From Thermoanaerobaculia bacterium (GTDB lineage: Bacteria > Acidobacteriota > Thermoanaerobaculia > Gp7-AA8), in contig JADGNX010000004.1 in the NCBI GenBank assembly GCA_017883265.1, positions 1 through 48,606 of the forward strand: 48,606 nt of DNA. The letters run 5' to 3'. Position numbers and translations under genes: made by a program. This document shows positions 8,115 to 18,404 of this stretch, piece after piece. Every line of letters starts with the position of its first letter. Position 1 is the stretch's first letter. Under the pieces are notes generated by a model. That model saw only the letters and a list, made by a program, of their open reading frames with translations, searched no databases and was not told where the DNA came from.

Positions 8115-8771
8115 ATGGCATCGCACCGGACCACATCTCGGCTGCCGCCGGGCATCGGCAAGTCGCCCCGAACTCCGGTTCTTCCGTCGATCTCCTCGCA
8201 CTTCAACATGATCGAGCCGGTCAAACCGCCGGCGCGAGGCGAAGCGGGGAAGCCACGTCCACGAACGGTGTTACCCCCACCGCGCTCGGCTCCGCGCAAG
8301 TCGCCTCCTGCGTCGAAGGCTTCCGCCTCTCCGCCACCCCGCGCAGCTGAGCGCCATGCTTCGGCGCCGGGTCAGGCCACGCCGGCCATCCTCATCATCG
8401 ACGACGATGTCGCCATTCGCGATCTTCTCCGGCGGGTCGTCAGCCGGAATGGATGGCACGCGGAGACTGCCAGTGACGGAGGCGAGGGCATCGAGATGAT
8501 CGGATCGGCAGCTCCCCCCGGGTACGCCGTGGTCCTTCTCGATCTGATGATGCCCAACATCAATGGCTTCGAGGTCATCGAGCACTTCAAGACTCACAAC
8601 CCCGCCATGCTGAGGCGCATCGTCGTCGTCACCGCGTCGCCGAGAGTCGATCGCGCCAGGATCTACTCGGAGCTCATCGGCGGTCTGATCGAGAAGCCCT
8701 TCGACATCACGGAGCTCGTCAGTTACCTCCAGCCGATCGTGGATGGGCTCGATTCCCCGGGGCGAACGTAG
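8115..8771 (+). CDS. Single receiver-domain response regulator with long basic Pro-rich N-terminus
   Basis: 218 residues. The C-terminal 125 residues form a receiver domain: the acidic cluster IIDDD (residues 94-98), phospho-acceptor Asp143 in VLLDLMMP, threonine in VVVTAS and Lys194 in IEKPF are all present. The first 90 residues are rich in Pro, Ala, Ser and Arg and look disordered. A second ATG at 8208 would remove about 31 of them. There is no DNA-binding output domain, so it probably works by protein contact, as in CheY- or Spo0F-like proteins. No kinase gene is adjacent. A bidirectional terminator follows the stop. Confidence 0.8.
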   Translation: MASHRTTSRLPPGIGKSPRTPVLPSISSHFNMIEPVKPPARGEAGKPRPRTVLPPPRSAPRKSPPASKASASPPPRAAERHASAPGQATPAILIIDDDVAIRDLLRRVVSRNGWHAETASDGGEGIEMIGSAAPPGYAVVLLDLMMPNINGFEVIEHFKTHNPAMLRRIVVVTASPRVDRARIYSELIGGLIEKPFDITELVSYLQPIVDGLDSPGRT

Positions 8772-8806
8772 CCTTTTTTCGCCGCCCCGCGGCCTGGGGT
8801 CGAACG

Positions 8807-8836
8807 AAAAAAGGCGGGCCTGCTGGCCCGCCTTTT
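8807..8836. terminator. Bidirectional intrinsic terminator
   Basis: A perfect 8-bp GC stem (GGCGGGCC/GGCCCGCC, 8813-8820 and 8825-8832) with a TGCT loop is flanked by six A on the left and four T on the right. It can therefore end both the receiver-gene transcript (plus strand) and the groEL transcript (minus strand, stop at 8861). Confidence 0.9.
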
Positions 8837-8860
8837 CGATGAATCGTCAGTGGAAAAATC

Positions 8861-10902
<2,042 letters not shown>

Positions 10903-10984
10903 AAGTGTATCTCCTTTCAGTAACTTGCCTTCGGTTGTGGATTGCGGAGTGCCCGCGATTGGGACGTGCTTCGTGAATGGTGTT

Positions 10985-11011
10985 TTAGCACTCAGCTGCT
11001 ATGAGTGCTAA
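10985..11011 (-). promoter_or_regulatory. CIRCE operator (HrcA binding site)
   Basis: TTAGCACTC-N9-GAGTGCTAA is a perfect match to the consensus CIRCE inverted repeat. It sits directly after the -10 box of the groES promoter, so a bound HrcA repressor would block groESL transcription until heat or misfolded protein titrates it. No hrcA gene is in this window. Confidence 0.97.
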
Positions 11012-11039
11012 CAATATGGCGCCATTTTTATTCTGTCAA
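11011..11039 (-). promoter_or_regulatory. Sigma70-type promoter of groES-groEL
   Basis: Reading the minus strand, TTGACA (11034-11039) and TATTGT (11011-11016) are separated by 17 bp. The last base of the -10 box abuts the CIRCE element, which is the classical arrangement. Confidence 0.9.
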
Positions 11040-11180
11040 GGCCTGTTTCTTGTCGCCTTCTTTCGCTCCTGCCAAAGTCATCCGGAAATCGAGTCGAAGC
11101 GGTGGCGGGCGCCTCCGCATCCCTCTCCTTCAACGCGCGCCTCGCTCAGTCGTCTTCAGACAGGAAATAGGAGGTTGTAC

Positions 11181-11753
11181 ATGAAACTTCTGGGATCACT
11201 GGCGCTGCTTCTGGTTCTGGCCGGGTGTGCTTCTGACCCGCAATCCGGGATGGGTGGGCGTGACGGCGACGATCGGGGTCGCCGGGCCGAGCCGCCCCGT
11301 GCCAGCATCGCACGCGACGCTATGGAACTGGCCTCGCTCCCTCCTGGCAACTGGTGGCGAAGCGATCGATTTGCCGGCGCCTTGAATCTCACCGATGCCC
11401 AGAAGCGACGACTCGATGAGCTCGACGCTTCTGCCGCGCCATCTCTTGCCGACTACAGGCGCATCACCGGTCAGGCGCAGCACGACCTGGCGACGCTCCT
11501 CGATTCGGAGCGTCCGGCCACGGCCGATGTCCTCATCGCCGGAGCGCGGGTTCGCGATGCACGGGATAAGGCGTTCGATGCCGAGATCCGGCACCTGGCT
11601 GATGTCCGCGATGTTCTTTCTCACGAGCAGTGGCTGGCTCTCGAGGATCAGATGCGGGCCATGCGCGATCAGCCCCGCGATAACGGACAGGGTCGCGGCC
11701 GTCGTGGCGGGATGGGGGGGATGGGCGGACGCCGGCCCGGCGGACCGTGGTAG
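11181..11753 (+). CDS. Lipoprotein with Spy/CpxP-like helical domain
   Basis: 190 residues from the ATG at 11181, with GGAGG upstream at good spacing. A lipoprotein signal peptide ends in LVLAGC (Cys16), so the mature protein is probably lipid-anchored in the envelope. After a glycine-rich linker, residues about 60-165 are helical and charged, with LTDAQKRRLDEL and LSHEQWLALEDQM. These resemble the LTxxQ motifs of Spy/CpxP and periplasmic heavy-metal-sensor proteins, a comparison made by eye. The C-terminus is a Gly/Met/Arg-rich tail (GGMGGMGGRRPGG). It is transcribed divergently from groES and convergently with the RND operon. Function unknown; an envelope stress or chaperone role is a guess. 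Confidence 0.75.
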   Translation: MKLLGSLALLLVLAGCASDPQSGMGGRDGDDRGRRAEPPRASIARDAMELASLPPGNWWRSDRFAGALNLTDAQKRRLDELDASAAPSLADYRRITGQAQHDLATLLDSERPATADVLIAGARVRDARDKAFDAEIRHLADVRDVLSHEQWLALEDQMRAMRDQPRDNGQGRGRRGGMGGMGGRRPGGPW

Positions 11754-11811
11754 GAAAGAGGAGCGCCTCCAGACGCCCGACGTCAAATTCTCTCGATCCG
11801 GCGTGGCGATG

Positions 11812-11849
11812 AAAAAGGCCGAGGGGCGACACGGTTGTGTCGCCCCTCG
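11812..11849 (-). terminator. Intrinsic terminator of the RND efflux operon
   Basis: A perfect 13-bp stem (11820-11832 with 11837-11849, loop GGTT) lies just after the RND stop at 11852. On the minus strand it is followed by GCCTTTTTC. It closes the tetR-tolC-MFP-RND operon and may also slow plus-strand transcription from the lipoprotein gene. Confidence 0.88.
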
Positions 11850-11851
11850 TG

Positions 11852-14800
11852 TCAGGCTGTCGGCTCGGGAAGCGGGTCGACGCGCCTCAGCATGGCTCCG
11901 ACCGGCGCTTCGTCGTGGCGCAATGCCGCGAACTCGTCGGCAATCGCATCACCGGATCCTCTGCGCCAGGTCCGGAGCCGCTCCATATAGAGGAAAAAGA
12001 CCGGGGTCACGAACAGCGTCAGGGTCTGGGAGAAGAGGAGACCGCCGACCACGGCGAGGCCGAGCGGGCGGCGCGATTCGGCGCCCGCGCCGATTCCGAG
12101 TGCGATGGGCAGAGTTCCCATGAGTGCGGCCATCGTGGTCATCATGATGGGCCGGAAGCGGACGACGCAGGCGTCATAGATGGCGCGCTCCGCCGTCTCC
12201 CCTTCCTTCTGCCGCTCGACGGCGAAGTCGACCATCATGATGCCGTTCTTCTTGACCAGACCGACCAGCATGATGATGCCGACGAATGCGTAGATCGACA
12301 GATCGACGTGGAAGAGCATGAGCGTCAGCAGAGCTCCGAACCCTGCGAACGGCAGCGCTGAGAGAATCGTGATCGGATGGATGAAGCTCTCGTAGAGGAT
12401 GCCGAGCACCATGTAGATGACGGCGATGGCCATGATTAGAAGCAGCCCCAGACCCTGGAGGGATGATTGGAAGGCCTGTGCGCTCCCCTGGAAGCCGGTG
12501 GTCACCGTGGGCGGCAACGTCGTCCTGGCCAGTTTGTTGATCTGCGCGATGGCGTCGCCGACCGACACGCCCGGTTTGAGATTGAACGAGATCGTGACCG
12601 AGGGTGACTGGCCGGAATGGTTGATGGTCAATGGGCCGACGCTCGGCTCCAGATGGGCGAACGAGCTGACCGGGACGAGCTCGCCCGAGGCCGCGCGCAC
12701 ATAGAGGAGCGAGAGCGAGTCTCGATCCTGCTGATACTTCGGATCGACCTCCATGATGACCTGGTAGGAATTGGTCGGCGCATAGATCGTGGAGATCTGA
12801 CGGGTGCCGAATCCCGAGTAGAGAGCATCTTCGATCTGATTGGTGCTGAGACCGAGCGCTGCGGCTCGATCGTGGTCGATGGTCACCGTGACCTGGGGAT
12901 TCCTGATCTGAAGATCGCTGGCCACGTCGACGAGGCCCGGGAGCTTCCGGACGGCCTCGACCATCTTTTGTGACGCGGCGTACAGCTCGTTCGTATCCGG
13001 CCCCTGCATGGTGTACTGATAGAGCGACTGACTCGAACGCCCTCCCAGTCGGATCGGCGGCGGGTTCTGCAGGTAGCAGCGAATCCCGGGGATGGCGTTC
13101 AGCTGGGGCCGTAGCTCATCCATGATCTGATCGACCGACAATTTGCGCTCTTTGCGTGGCTTCGTGCGTATGGAGATGATGCCGGTGTTTCCTCCGACCC
13201 GCGAGAAAAAGCCGGCCGTGTTCGGATCGCGAAGGACGATCTGCATGGCCTGCAGTTGATGGCGAACCATGTCATTGAACGAGATGCCCTGCGCGGCCTC
13301 GGTGGAGATGAAGATCTGATCCTGGTCCTCGCTCGGCAGAAAGCCCTTCGGGACCACCAGGTAGAGCCAGACCGTGCCGGCCAGAATGACCGCCGAGACG
13401 AGCAATGTCGTGAGCCGGTAATGAAGCACCGCTCGGAGCCCTCGCTCGTAAAGATGGAGCATCCCTTCGAAGAAGCGTTCGAATGTCTGATAGAGCCTGC
13501 CGTGGCTCTCTCCCTTGTGGGATTTGAGGAACTTCGCGCTCAGGAGAGGGGTGAGTGAGAGCGACACGAAGCCGGAGACGAGAATGGACGCGCCGATGGT
13601 CACGGCGAATTCGTGGAAGAGACGGCCGAGGATGCCGCCCATGAAGAGGATGGGGATGAAGACTGCAGCGAGGGAGATGGTCATGGAGATGATGGTGAAT
13701 CCGATCTCCTTCGATCCGCTGAATGCAGCCTCCATAGGCGGCTCTCCCATCTCCATATGCCGGACGATGTTCTCCAGCATGACGATGGCATCGTCGACGA
13801 CAAACCCAACCGAGAGCGTAAGAGCCATGAGCGACAGGTTGTCGAGGCTGTAGTTGAGCAGGTACATGACCGCGAACGTCCCGACAATGGACATCGGCAG
13901 CGCCAGGCTGGGAATGACCGTCGCGGAGACGTTACGCAGGAAGAGGAAAATCACCAGGATGACGAGGAAAAGGGTCAACACAAGGGTGAACTTGACGTCA
14001 TTGACCGAGGCGCGAATCGACTCGGCACGATCGCGGTGGATGTCGAGGTTGACCGAGGCGGGAAGCTGGCTTCGGAACTTCGGGAGGAGCGAGCGAATGG
14101 AGTCTGCCACTTCCACCGTGTTGGTCCCCGGCTGTTTCTGGATGGCCAGAATGAGGCCGCGCTTGTCGCGAAACCACGCCGCGGTCTTGTCGTTCTCGAC
14201 GCTATCGATGACGTTGGCGATCTCGCCGAGATGGACAGCGGATCCCTTGCGGTAGGCCACGGTCATCGGACGGTAGTCGGAGGCCTTGAAAAGCTGTCCG
14301 TTGGCCATGACGGTGAAGGCCTGGTACGGTCCGTTCACGATGCCGGTCGGAAGGTTCACGTTGCTGTTCGCAATGGCCGTGGACACTTCGTCGATGCCGA
14401 GGTTGTGGCTGGCCAGAGCCTTCGGGTCGACCTGCACCCTCACGGCGTATTTCTGAGCGCCGAAGACCTGGACCTGTGCCACGCCCGACACCGTGGAGAT
14501 GCGCTGAGCCATCATGGTCTCGCCATATTCATCGAGCTGGTAGAGGGGCATGCTGTCGCTGGTCAGCGCAAGGTACATGACCGGCTGATCGGCCGGATTC
14601 ACCTTGTTGTAAGAGGGGGGCGTCGGCATGTTCGGCGGAAGCTGGCGCGCTGCCGCGGCGATGGCCGATTGCACGTCCTGAGCGGCGGCGTCGAGATTGC
14701 GGCTCAGATTGAACTGGAGCGTGATCGATGTGGTCCCCAGTGAGCTGGCCGAAGTCATCGAATCGAGTCCGGCGATGGTGGAGAACTGCCGCTCCAGAGG

Positions 14801-14995
14801 CGTGGCCACGGCCGAGGCCATGGTGTCCGGACTGGCTCCCGGAAGCGAGGCGTTGACGTTGATCGTCGGAAAGTCGACGTTCGGAAGATCGCTCACCGGC
14901 AGCTGGCGATAGGCCATGGCGCCGAAGAGGACGATGGCGACCATGACCAGCGTGGTCATGACCGGACGGCGGATGAAGATGGCTGCGATATTCAT
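11852..14995 (-). CDS. RND efflux pump inner-membrane transporter (MdtB/MdtC-like, HAE1 family)
   Basis: 1047 residues, the full length of a proton-driven RND drug exporter. The start MNIAAIFIRRPVMTTLVM gives the first membrane helix. The paired aspartates in VGFVVDDAIVMLEN (helix 4 proton relay) are intact, and the two halves show the expected duplicated periplasmic loops with a second helix cluster near the C-terminus (MLVGLVKKNGIMMVDFA). Sequence style is closer to MdtB/MdtC than to AcrB. Known relatives export bile salts, novobiocin and other amphiphiles; the substrates here cannot be read from sequence. The ATG overlaps the TGA of the fusion-protein gene by 4 bp. A strong terminator follows. 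Confidence 0.95.
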   Translation of the reverse strand: MNIAAIFIRRPVMTTLVMVAIVLFGAMAYRQLPVSDLPNVDFPTINVNASLPGASPDTMASAVATPLERQFSTIAGLDSMTSASSLGTTSITLQFNLSRNLDAAAQDVQSAIAAAARQLPPNMPTPPSYNKVNPADQPVMYLALTSDSMPLYQLDEYGETMMAQRISTVSGVAQVQVFGAQKYAVRVQVDPKALASHNLGIDEVSTAIANSNVNLPTGIVNGPYQAFTVMANGQLFKASDYRPMTVAYRKGSAVHLGEIANVIDSVENDKTAAWFRDKRGLILAIQKQPGTNTVEVADSIRSLLPKFRSQLPASVNLDIHRDRAESIRASVNDVKFTLVLTLFLVILVIFLFLRNVSATVIPSLALPMSIVGTFAVMYLLNYSLDNLSLMALTLSVGFVVDDAIVMLENIVRHMEMGEPPMEAAFSGSKEIGFTIISMTISLAAVFIPILFMGGILGRLFHEFAVTIGASILVSGFVSLSLTPLLSAKFLKSHKGESHGRLYQTFERFFEGMLHLYERGLRAVLHYRLTTLLVSAVILAGTVWLYLVVPKGFLPSEDQDQIFISTEAAQGISFNDMVRHQLQAMQIVLRDPNTAGFFSRVGGNTGIISIRTKPRKERKLSVDQIMDELRPQLNAIPGIRCYLQNPPPIRLGGRSSQSLYQYTMQGPDTNELYAASQKMVEAVRKLPGLVDVASDLQIRNPQVTVTIDHDRAAALGLSTNQIEDALYSGFGTRQISTIYAPTNSYQVIMEVDPKYQQDRDSLSLLYVRAASGELVPVSSFAHLEPSVGPLTINHSGQSPSVTISFNLKPGVSVGDAIAQINKLARTTLPPTVTTGFQGSAQAFQSSLQGLGLLLIMAIAVIYMVLGILYESFIHPITILSALPFAGFGALLTLMLFHVDLSIYAFVGIIMLVGLVKKNGIMMVDFAVERQKEGETAERAIYDACVVRFRPIMMTTMAALMGTLPIALGIGAGAESRRPLGLAVVGGLLFSQTLTLFVTPVFFLYMERLRTWRRGSGDAIADEFAALRHDEAPVGAMLRRVDPLPEPTA

Positions 14996-16164
14996 GATGC
15001 CGATCCCACCGACTGCTTTACCTCCACCTTGCTCTTGGGCGTGAGGCGGAGTTGGCCGTCCATGACGACCGTTTCACCGGGTGTGAGGCCACTCTGGATG
15101 ATCGAGTCCTGCCCCACGGTCTGGAAGACGTTCACCGGCCGCATCTCGACGCCGTTGTCCGACTTCACCACATAAACATACTGCCCTTTCTGTCCCAGCT
15201 GCACGGCGCGGCTGGCCACGACGGTCGCTCCGGCGCGGGTCTGAAGAGTCATGCTGACATTGACGAATTGTCCCGGCCAGAGCGCGCGGTCGTGATTGGC
15301 GAAGGTGGCCTTGAGAGTGATCGTGCCGGTCTGCGGATCGACGGCGTTGTCGACGAAGCTGAGCGTTCCCCTGGCCACGGCCTGTCCGCTCTCCTTCGGC
15401 GTGGCGCTGACGGCGATGCCTGCTCCGCCGTGCGCTCGAATCGAGTTCAGCGCGCTTTCCGGAACGGCGAAGTTGACGTACACCGGAGCGACCTGGTTGA
15501 TCGTTACCAGCGAGGTCGTGTCGTTCGCTTTCACCAGGTTCCCGGCGTGTACCTGAAGGCTCCCCGTCCGGCCATCCATGGGAGAGCGGATATCGCAATA
15601 CGAGAGTTGGAGCTGAGCATTCTGAATCGTGGCTCGATCGGCAGCCACGACGGCGCCGGAAGCCTCGGCCGAGGAAGTGATCCTGTCGTACTCCTCATGC
15701 GTCACATAGTCCTTCTTGATCAGCTCGACGTAGCGTCTGGCCTGCGCTTCGGCGTTGCGAAGGCTGGCCTCGTCGCGGGCCAGGTTGGCCTGCGCCTCCG
15801 ACAGCGCGGCCTGATAAGGACGCGGATCGATCGTGAAGAGGCGTTGTCCCCGCGCTACGTCCTCCCCCTCCCGGAACCAGACGCGCTCGAGTTGTCCGTT
15901 GACCAGCGCCTTGACGGCCACGATCGAGAGCGGCTGTACGGATCCGATGGCCGATACCGAGATCGGCACATCGCGCTGTTCGACTTTTCCCACTGTCACC
16001 GGGACCGCTTCTTCTTTCGGCTTTTCCTTCGGTTTGGAGCAGGCCCCGATGCCGACGGCCAGCAGCGAAGTTGCCAGCAGAAGGCCGAGTCGTCTTCTCA
16101 TCATTGGTCTAGTCATCCTGATCATCATCGTCGTGTCCGTTGCGGTCGCTCCTGAAGGCATCAT
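14992..16164 (-). CDS. RND efflux periplasmic adaptor (membrane fusion protein)
   Basis: About 390 residues. I place the start at 16164 because its ATG overlaps the TGA of the tolC gene. A start at 16104 would put the lipoprotein signal (LLAVGIGAC, then SKPKEKPKEE) directly at the N-terminus and is equally plausible. The mature protein has the adaptor layout: a half-lipoyl region with VRGQ/VNGQLERVWFREGEDV, a coiled-coil hairpin rich in Ala/Glu/Arg, a second lipoyl half (IRSPMDGRTG), and beta-barrel and membrane-proximal domains. It links the RND pump to the outer-membrane channel in a trimeric or hexameric ring. The lipid anchor replaces a membrane helix. Confidence 0.92.
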   Translation of the reverse strand: MMPSGATATDTTMMIRMTRPMMRRRLGLLLATSLLAVGIGACSKPKEKPKEEAVPVTVGKVEQRDVPISVSAIGSVQPLSIVAVKALVNGQLERVWFREGEDVARGQRLFTIDPRPYQAALSEAQANLARDEASLRNAEAQARRYVELIKKDYVTHEEYDRITSSAEASGAVVAADRATIQNAQLQLSYCDIRSPMDGRTGSLQVHAGNLVKANDTTSLVTINQVAPVYVNFAVPESALNSIRAHGGAGIAVSATPKESGQAVARGTLSFVDNAVDPQTGTITLKATFANHDRALWPGQFVNVSMTLQTRAGATVVASRAVQLGQKGQYVYVVKSDNGVEMRPVNVFQTVGQDSIIQSGLTPGETVVMDGQLRLTPKSKVEVKQSVGSAS

Positions 16165-17636
16165 CGAAGGGTTCCGGTGGTTGCCGGCGTGCCAGCGGCC
16201 GCGGTCTCCGGCGTGAGGCTGCCCATTCCGTGCGCCAGTTGGGCCAGCGACAGCAGCCAGTCGGTGCGCGCCTGGACCTCCTGCGCGCGAGCGTTGGCCA
16301 GCGCCGACTCGGCCGTCAATACATCGAGAATCGTCCCCAGCCCCTCTTTGTACCGCCCGGTGGCGACGTCGAGCGATTGCTGCGCGCTGGTGAGAAGATC
16401 GCGGCTGGTTCGAACGCGTAGCGATGCGGTGCGAACGCCGAAGTACCCGGTCCATACGTCGAGGCCGATCTGCTGAGCCAGACCGCGAGTCTGCTCGTCT
16501 GCGATCTGGGCGTCCAGCTCGGCCACCCGGATGTCGTAGGCATTGCGGAAGCCGCTGAAGAGCGGAAACCGCAAAGCCACCACGGCCGACACCGGATTGA
16601 ACGAGTCGCCTGAGCCCGGATTGCCGACGAAGGTCGTTCCGATCGAAGAGCTCAGCCCGATCGAAGGCAGATAGCTGCTCCGCACTTCGGTGATACGGGC
16701 ACGTGCGCGCTCACCGGCCGCACGACTGGCGGCAAGATCGGGACGCTCCGCTGTGGCCCGAGCCAGCAACGACTCGATCGGCTCGGCCATCTCTGTGGCC
16801 GGAATGTCGGCGGGAAGCGTACCGAAGCTGAAATCGGTTTGCGGCGGCAGACCCATGAGGGTGGCGAGCGTTCCGGTGCCCACCTGAAGGCTACCGCTGA
16901 GCGTCTCGGCCGTCAGCCGCGCTTGAGAGTAGGCGGTCCTGGCCTGCAGAACGTCGGCGATCGTAGCCACTCCTGCACGATGCCGGGCTTCTGCCGCATC
17001 GAGGCTGGTCTGCAGCTCCTTGAGCGTGGCCTCCTGGGAAGCGACCAGAGCCTTCACCGCGAGCAGCTGGAAGTACGCGTTTTCCAGGTTGAGAATGACG
17101 TTCTGAATCGTCGCATTGTGGAGGAAATCGGCCGCGATGAGAGTCTGCCGGGCCTCCTCCACCACCGCAGCGCGCCCACCAAAATCGAAGAGCAGGTAGG
17201 TAAGGGTGAGCGACGCTCCATACGTTGTCGGCGTTGAGGCATTGGTCAATGTTGCAGCCTGGCGGCCGGCGCTGACGGCGAGATCGACCTGAGGGAGAAA
17301 TGCCGACCGCTCTGATCCCAGCTGTTCTTCCGCCGCACGCGCCTGCAGCCAGGCCGTCCGCGTGGAGGGATTGTTGGCCAGAGCTATGTCGATGGCCTGC
17401 GCCAGGCTGAGGGCCATTCCCGCCTTGTAGCCGGGAGGAAAGGCAGGGGCCACGGATGATCGGACCGGCGGGGATGCGTTCGCCGGCGGCGTCCACGGGA
17501 TCTCGGGAGCGGGCGAGGCGCCCGGACCGACATGTTGCGGCGCCAGAAGCGGCAGCCTGCGCGTCACCTCGGCGCATGAAAGCGTCAGCAGCGCGGCGCC
17601 GAGAGCGACCGCCATTGGGAACGATCTGCCAGTCAA
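16161..17636 (-). CDS. TolC/NodT-type outer-membrane efflux lipoprotein
   Basis: 491 residues. The signal peptide ends in LLTLSC, giving a lipidated cysteine as in the NodT/OprM branch. Two outer-membrane efflux (OEP) repeats follow, each with long Ala/Gln/Leu-rich helices, for example the first around LALANNPSTRTAWLQARAAEE and the second around ESLLARATAERPDLAASRAA. The trimer forms the exit duct of the pump encoded downstream. It overlaps tetR upstream and the adaptor downstream by 4 bp each, so all four genes should be translated from one mRNA. Confidence 0.92.
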   Translation of the reverse strand: MTGRSFPMAVALGAALLTLSCAEVTRRLPLLAPQHVGPGASPAPEIPWTPPANASPPVRSSVAPAFPPGYKAGMALSLAQAIDIALANNPSTRTAWLQARAAEEQLGSERSAFLPQVDLAVSAGRQAATLTNASTPTTYGASLTLTYLLFDFGGRAAVVEEARQTLIAADFLHNATIQNVILNLENAYFQLLAVKALVASQEATLKELQTSLDAAEARHRAGVATIADVLQARTAYSQARLTAETLSGSLQVGTGTLATLMGLPPQTDFSFGTLPADIPATEMAEPIESLLARATAERPDLAASRAAGERARARITEVRSSYLPSIGLSSSIGTTFVGNPGSGDSFNPVSAVVALRFPLFSGFRNAYDIRVAELDAQIADEQTRGLAQQIGLDVWTGYFGVRTASLRVRTSRDLLTSAQQSLDVATGRYKEGLGTILDVLTAESALANARAQEVQARTDWLLSLAQLAHGMGSLTPETAAAGTPATTGTLR

Positions 17637-18286
17637 GAAGCGATCCTCCGAGCCACGCGCGGCGTGGACGGCCTAGTTCGGATGCCGGTCAGAAAGATCT
17701 CCGATACGAGCGCCGCATCCTCTGCCACGGGCGTGCGGTCCTCGGTCAGAAGGCGCTGATTGACGATGCCGAAGTTCGCGTCGAGAAATATGGCCGCAGT
17801 CTTCTGCGGGTCGACCGCCCGAAATATACCCGCTTCGATCCCCGCCGCGATGACGTCTGCCACACTCGACTGCATATGCCGGTATCGCTCGCTTTGAAAA
17901 CGGCTGCCGTAAACGCGGGTGGACGTGCGCTCATAGAGAAGGATGCGGAACAGATCCCGCCGGTCGTCGAAGTACGTAAGGTAGCGCGAAGAGAACGCTT
18001 CGAGTTTCCGGTCGGCAGCGACATCGGCGGCCAGCGCTTCATCGAGCCGGGCCAGCATCGGCGAAAGAGCCGACTCCCTGACTGAGTCGAGGAGCTCCTG
18101 CTTGTCCCGGTAGTGGAGGTAGACAGTCCCTTTGGCGATTCCGGTTTCCTGCGCCACGCGCTCCATCGTCACTGCAGCCAGGCCGTCGCGGCACATGAGG
18201 CGGATCACTGCCTCCTGAATGCTCCGTCGCTTGTGGGCCTGCCAGAGTGTGGATGAGGTGGTTTTCGGCTGTGGTTCGATAGTCAT
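17633..18286 (-). CDS. TetR/AcrR family repressor of the efflux operon
   Basis: 217 residues from the ATG at 18286. The N-terminal helix-turn-helix is clear: IQEAVIRLMCRDGLAAVTM, then VAQETGIAKGTVYLHYRDKQ (about residues 25-70), the usual TetR signature. The C-terminal ligand and dimerisation domain is divergent, as expected. It is the first gene of the efflux operon, overlapping tolC by 4 bp. The start codon lies inside a perfect palindrome of TetR type (18285-18300), with a second copy at 18306-18321, so autoregulation of the whole operon is very likely. The inducer is unknown, presumably a pump substrate. Confidence 0.93.
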   Translation of the reverse strand: MTIEPQPKTTSSTLWQAHKRRSIQEAVIRLMCRDGLAAVTMERVAQETGIAKGTVYLHYRDKQELLDSVRESALSPMLARLDEALAADVAADRKLEAFSSRYLTYFDDRRDLFRILLYERTSTRVYGSRFQSERYRHMQSSVADVIAAGIEAGIFRAVDPQKTAAIFLDANFGIVNQRLLTEDRTPVAEDAALVSEIFLTGIRTRPSTPRVARRIAS

Positions 18287-18300
18287 GACCGCTCGGTCAT
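18285..18300 (-). promoter_or_regulatory. TetR-type operator O1, overlapping the tetR start codon
   Basis: ATGACCG-CT-CGGTCAT is a perfect palindrome with 7-bp arms. The TGACCG/CGGTCA core is typical of TetR-family sites. It includes the tetR ATG, so the bound protein would sit at the very start of the coding region. Confidence 0.8.
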
Positions 18301-18305
18301 AATAG

Positions 18306-18321
18306 ATTACCGTAAGGTCAT
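18306..18321 (-). promoter_or_regulatory. TetR-type operator O2, likely promoter-overlapping
   Basis: ATTACCG-TA-AGGTCAT is an imperfect copy of O1 with the same geometry. Its centre is 21 bp from that of O1, two turns of the helix, so two dimers could bind the same face of DNA. A weak -10-like TAATCT (minus strand) overlaps it, with GTGACG 16 bp upstream as a possible -35 box. Confidence 0.65.
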
Positions 18322-18404
18322 ATTCCGTCACGAAACGGTTGCGAAGGTCAGGGCTGAATCGGCTCGAGAGTTTCGGAAATGCGACGCTTGAAAGTGGACT
18401 CTTC

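Noticed and set aside
13613-14743. A 376-residue plus-strand frame opposite the RND transporter
   Set aside because: It lies antisense to a clear RND gene and is composed mostly of His, Arg, Asp and Glu with no family match.
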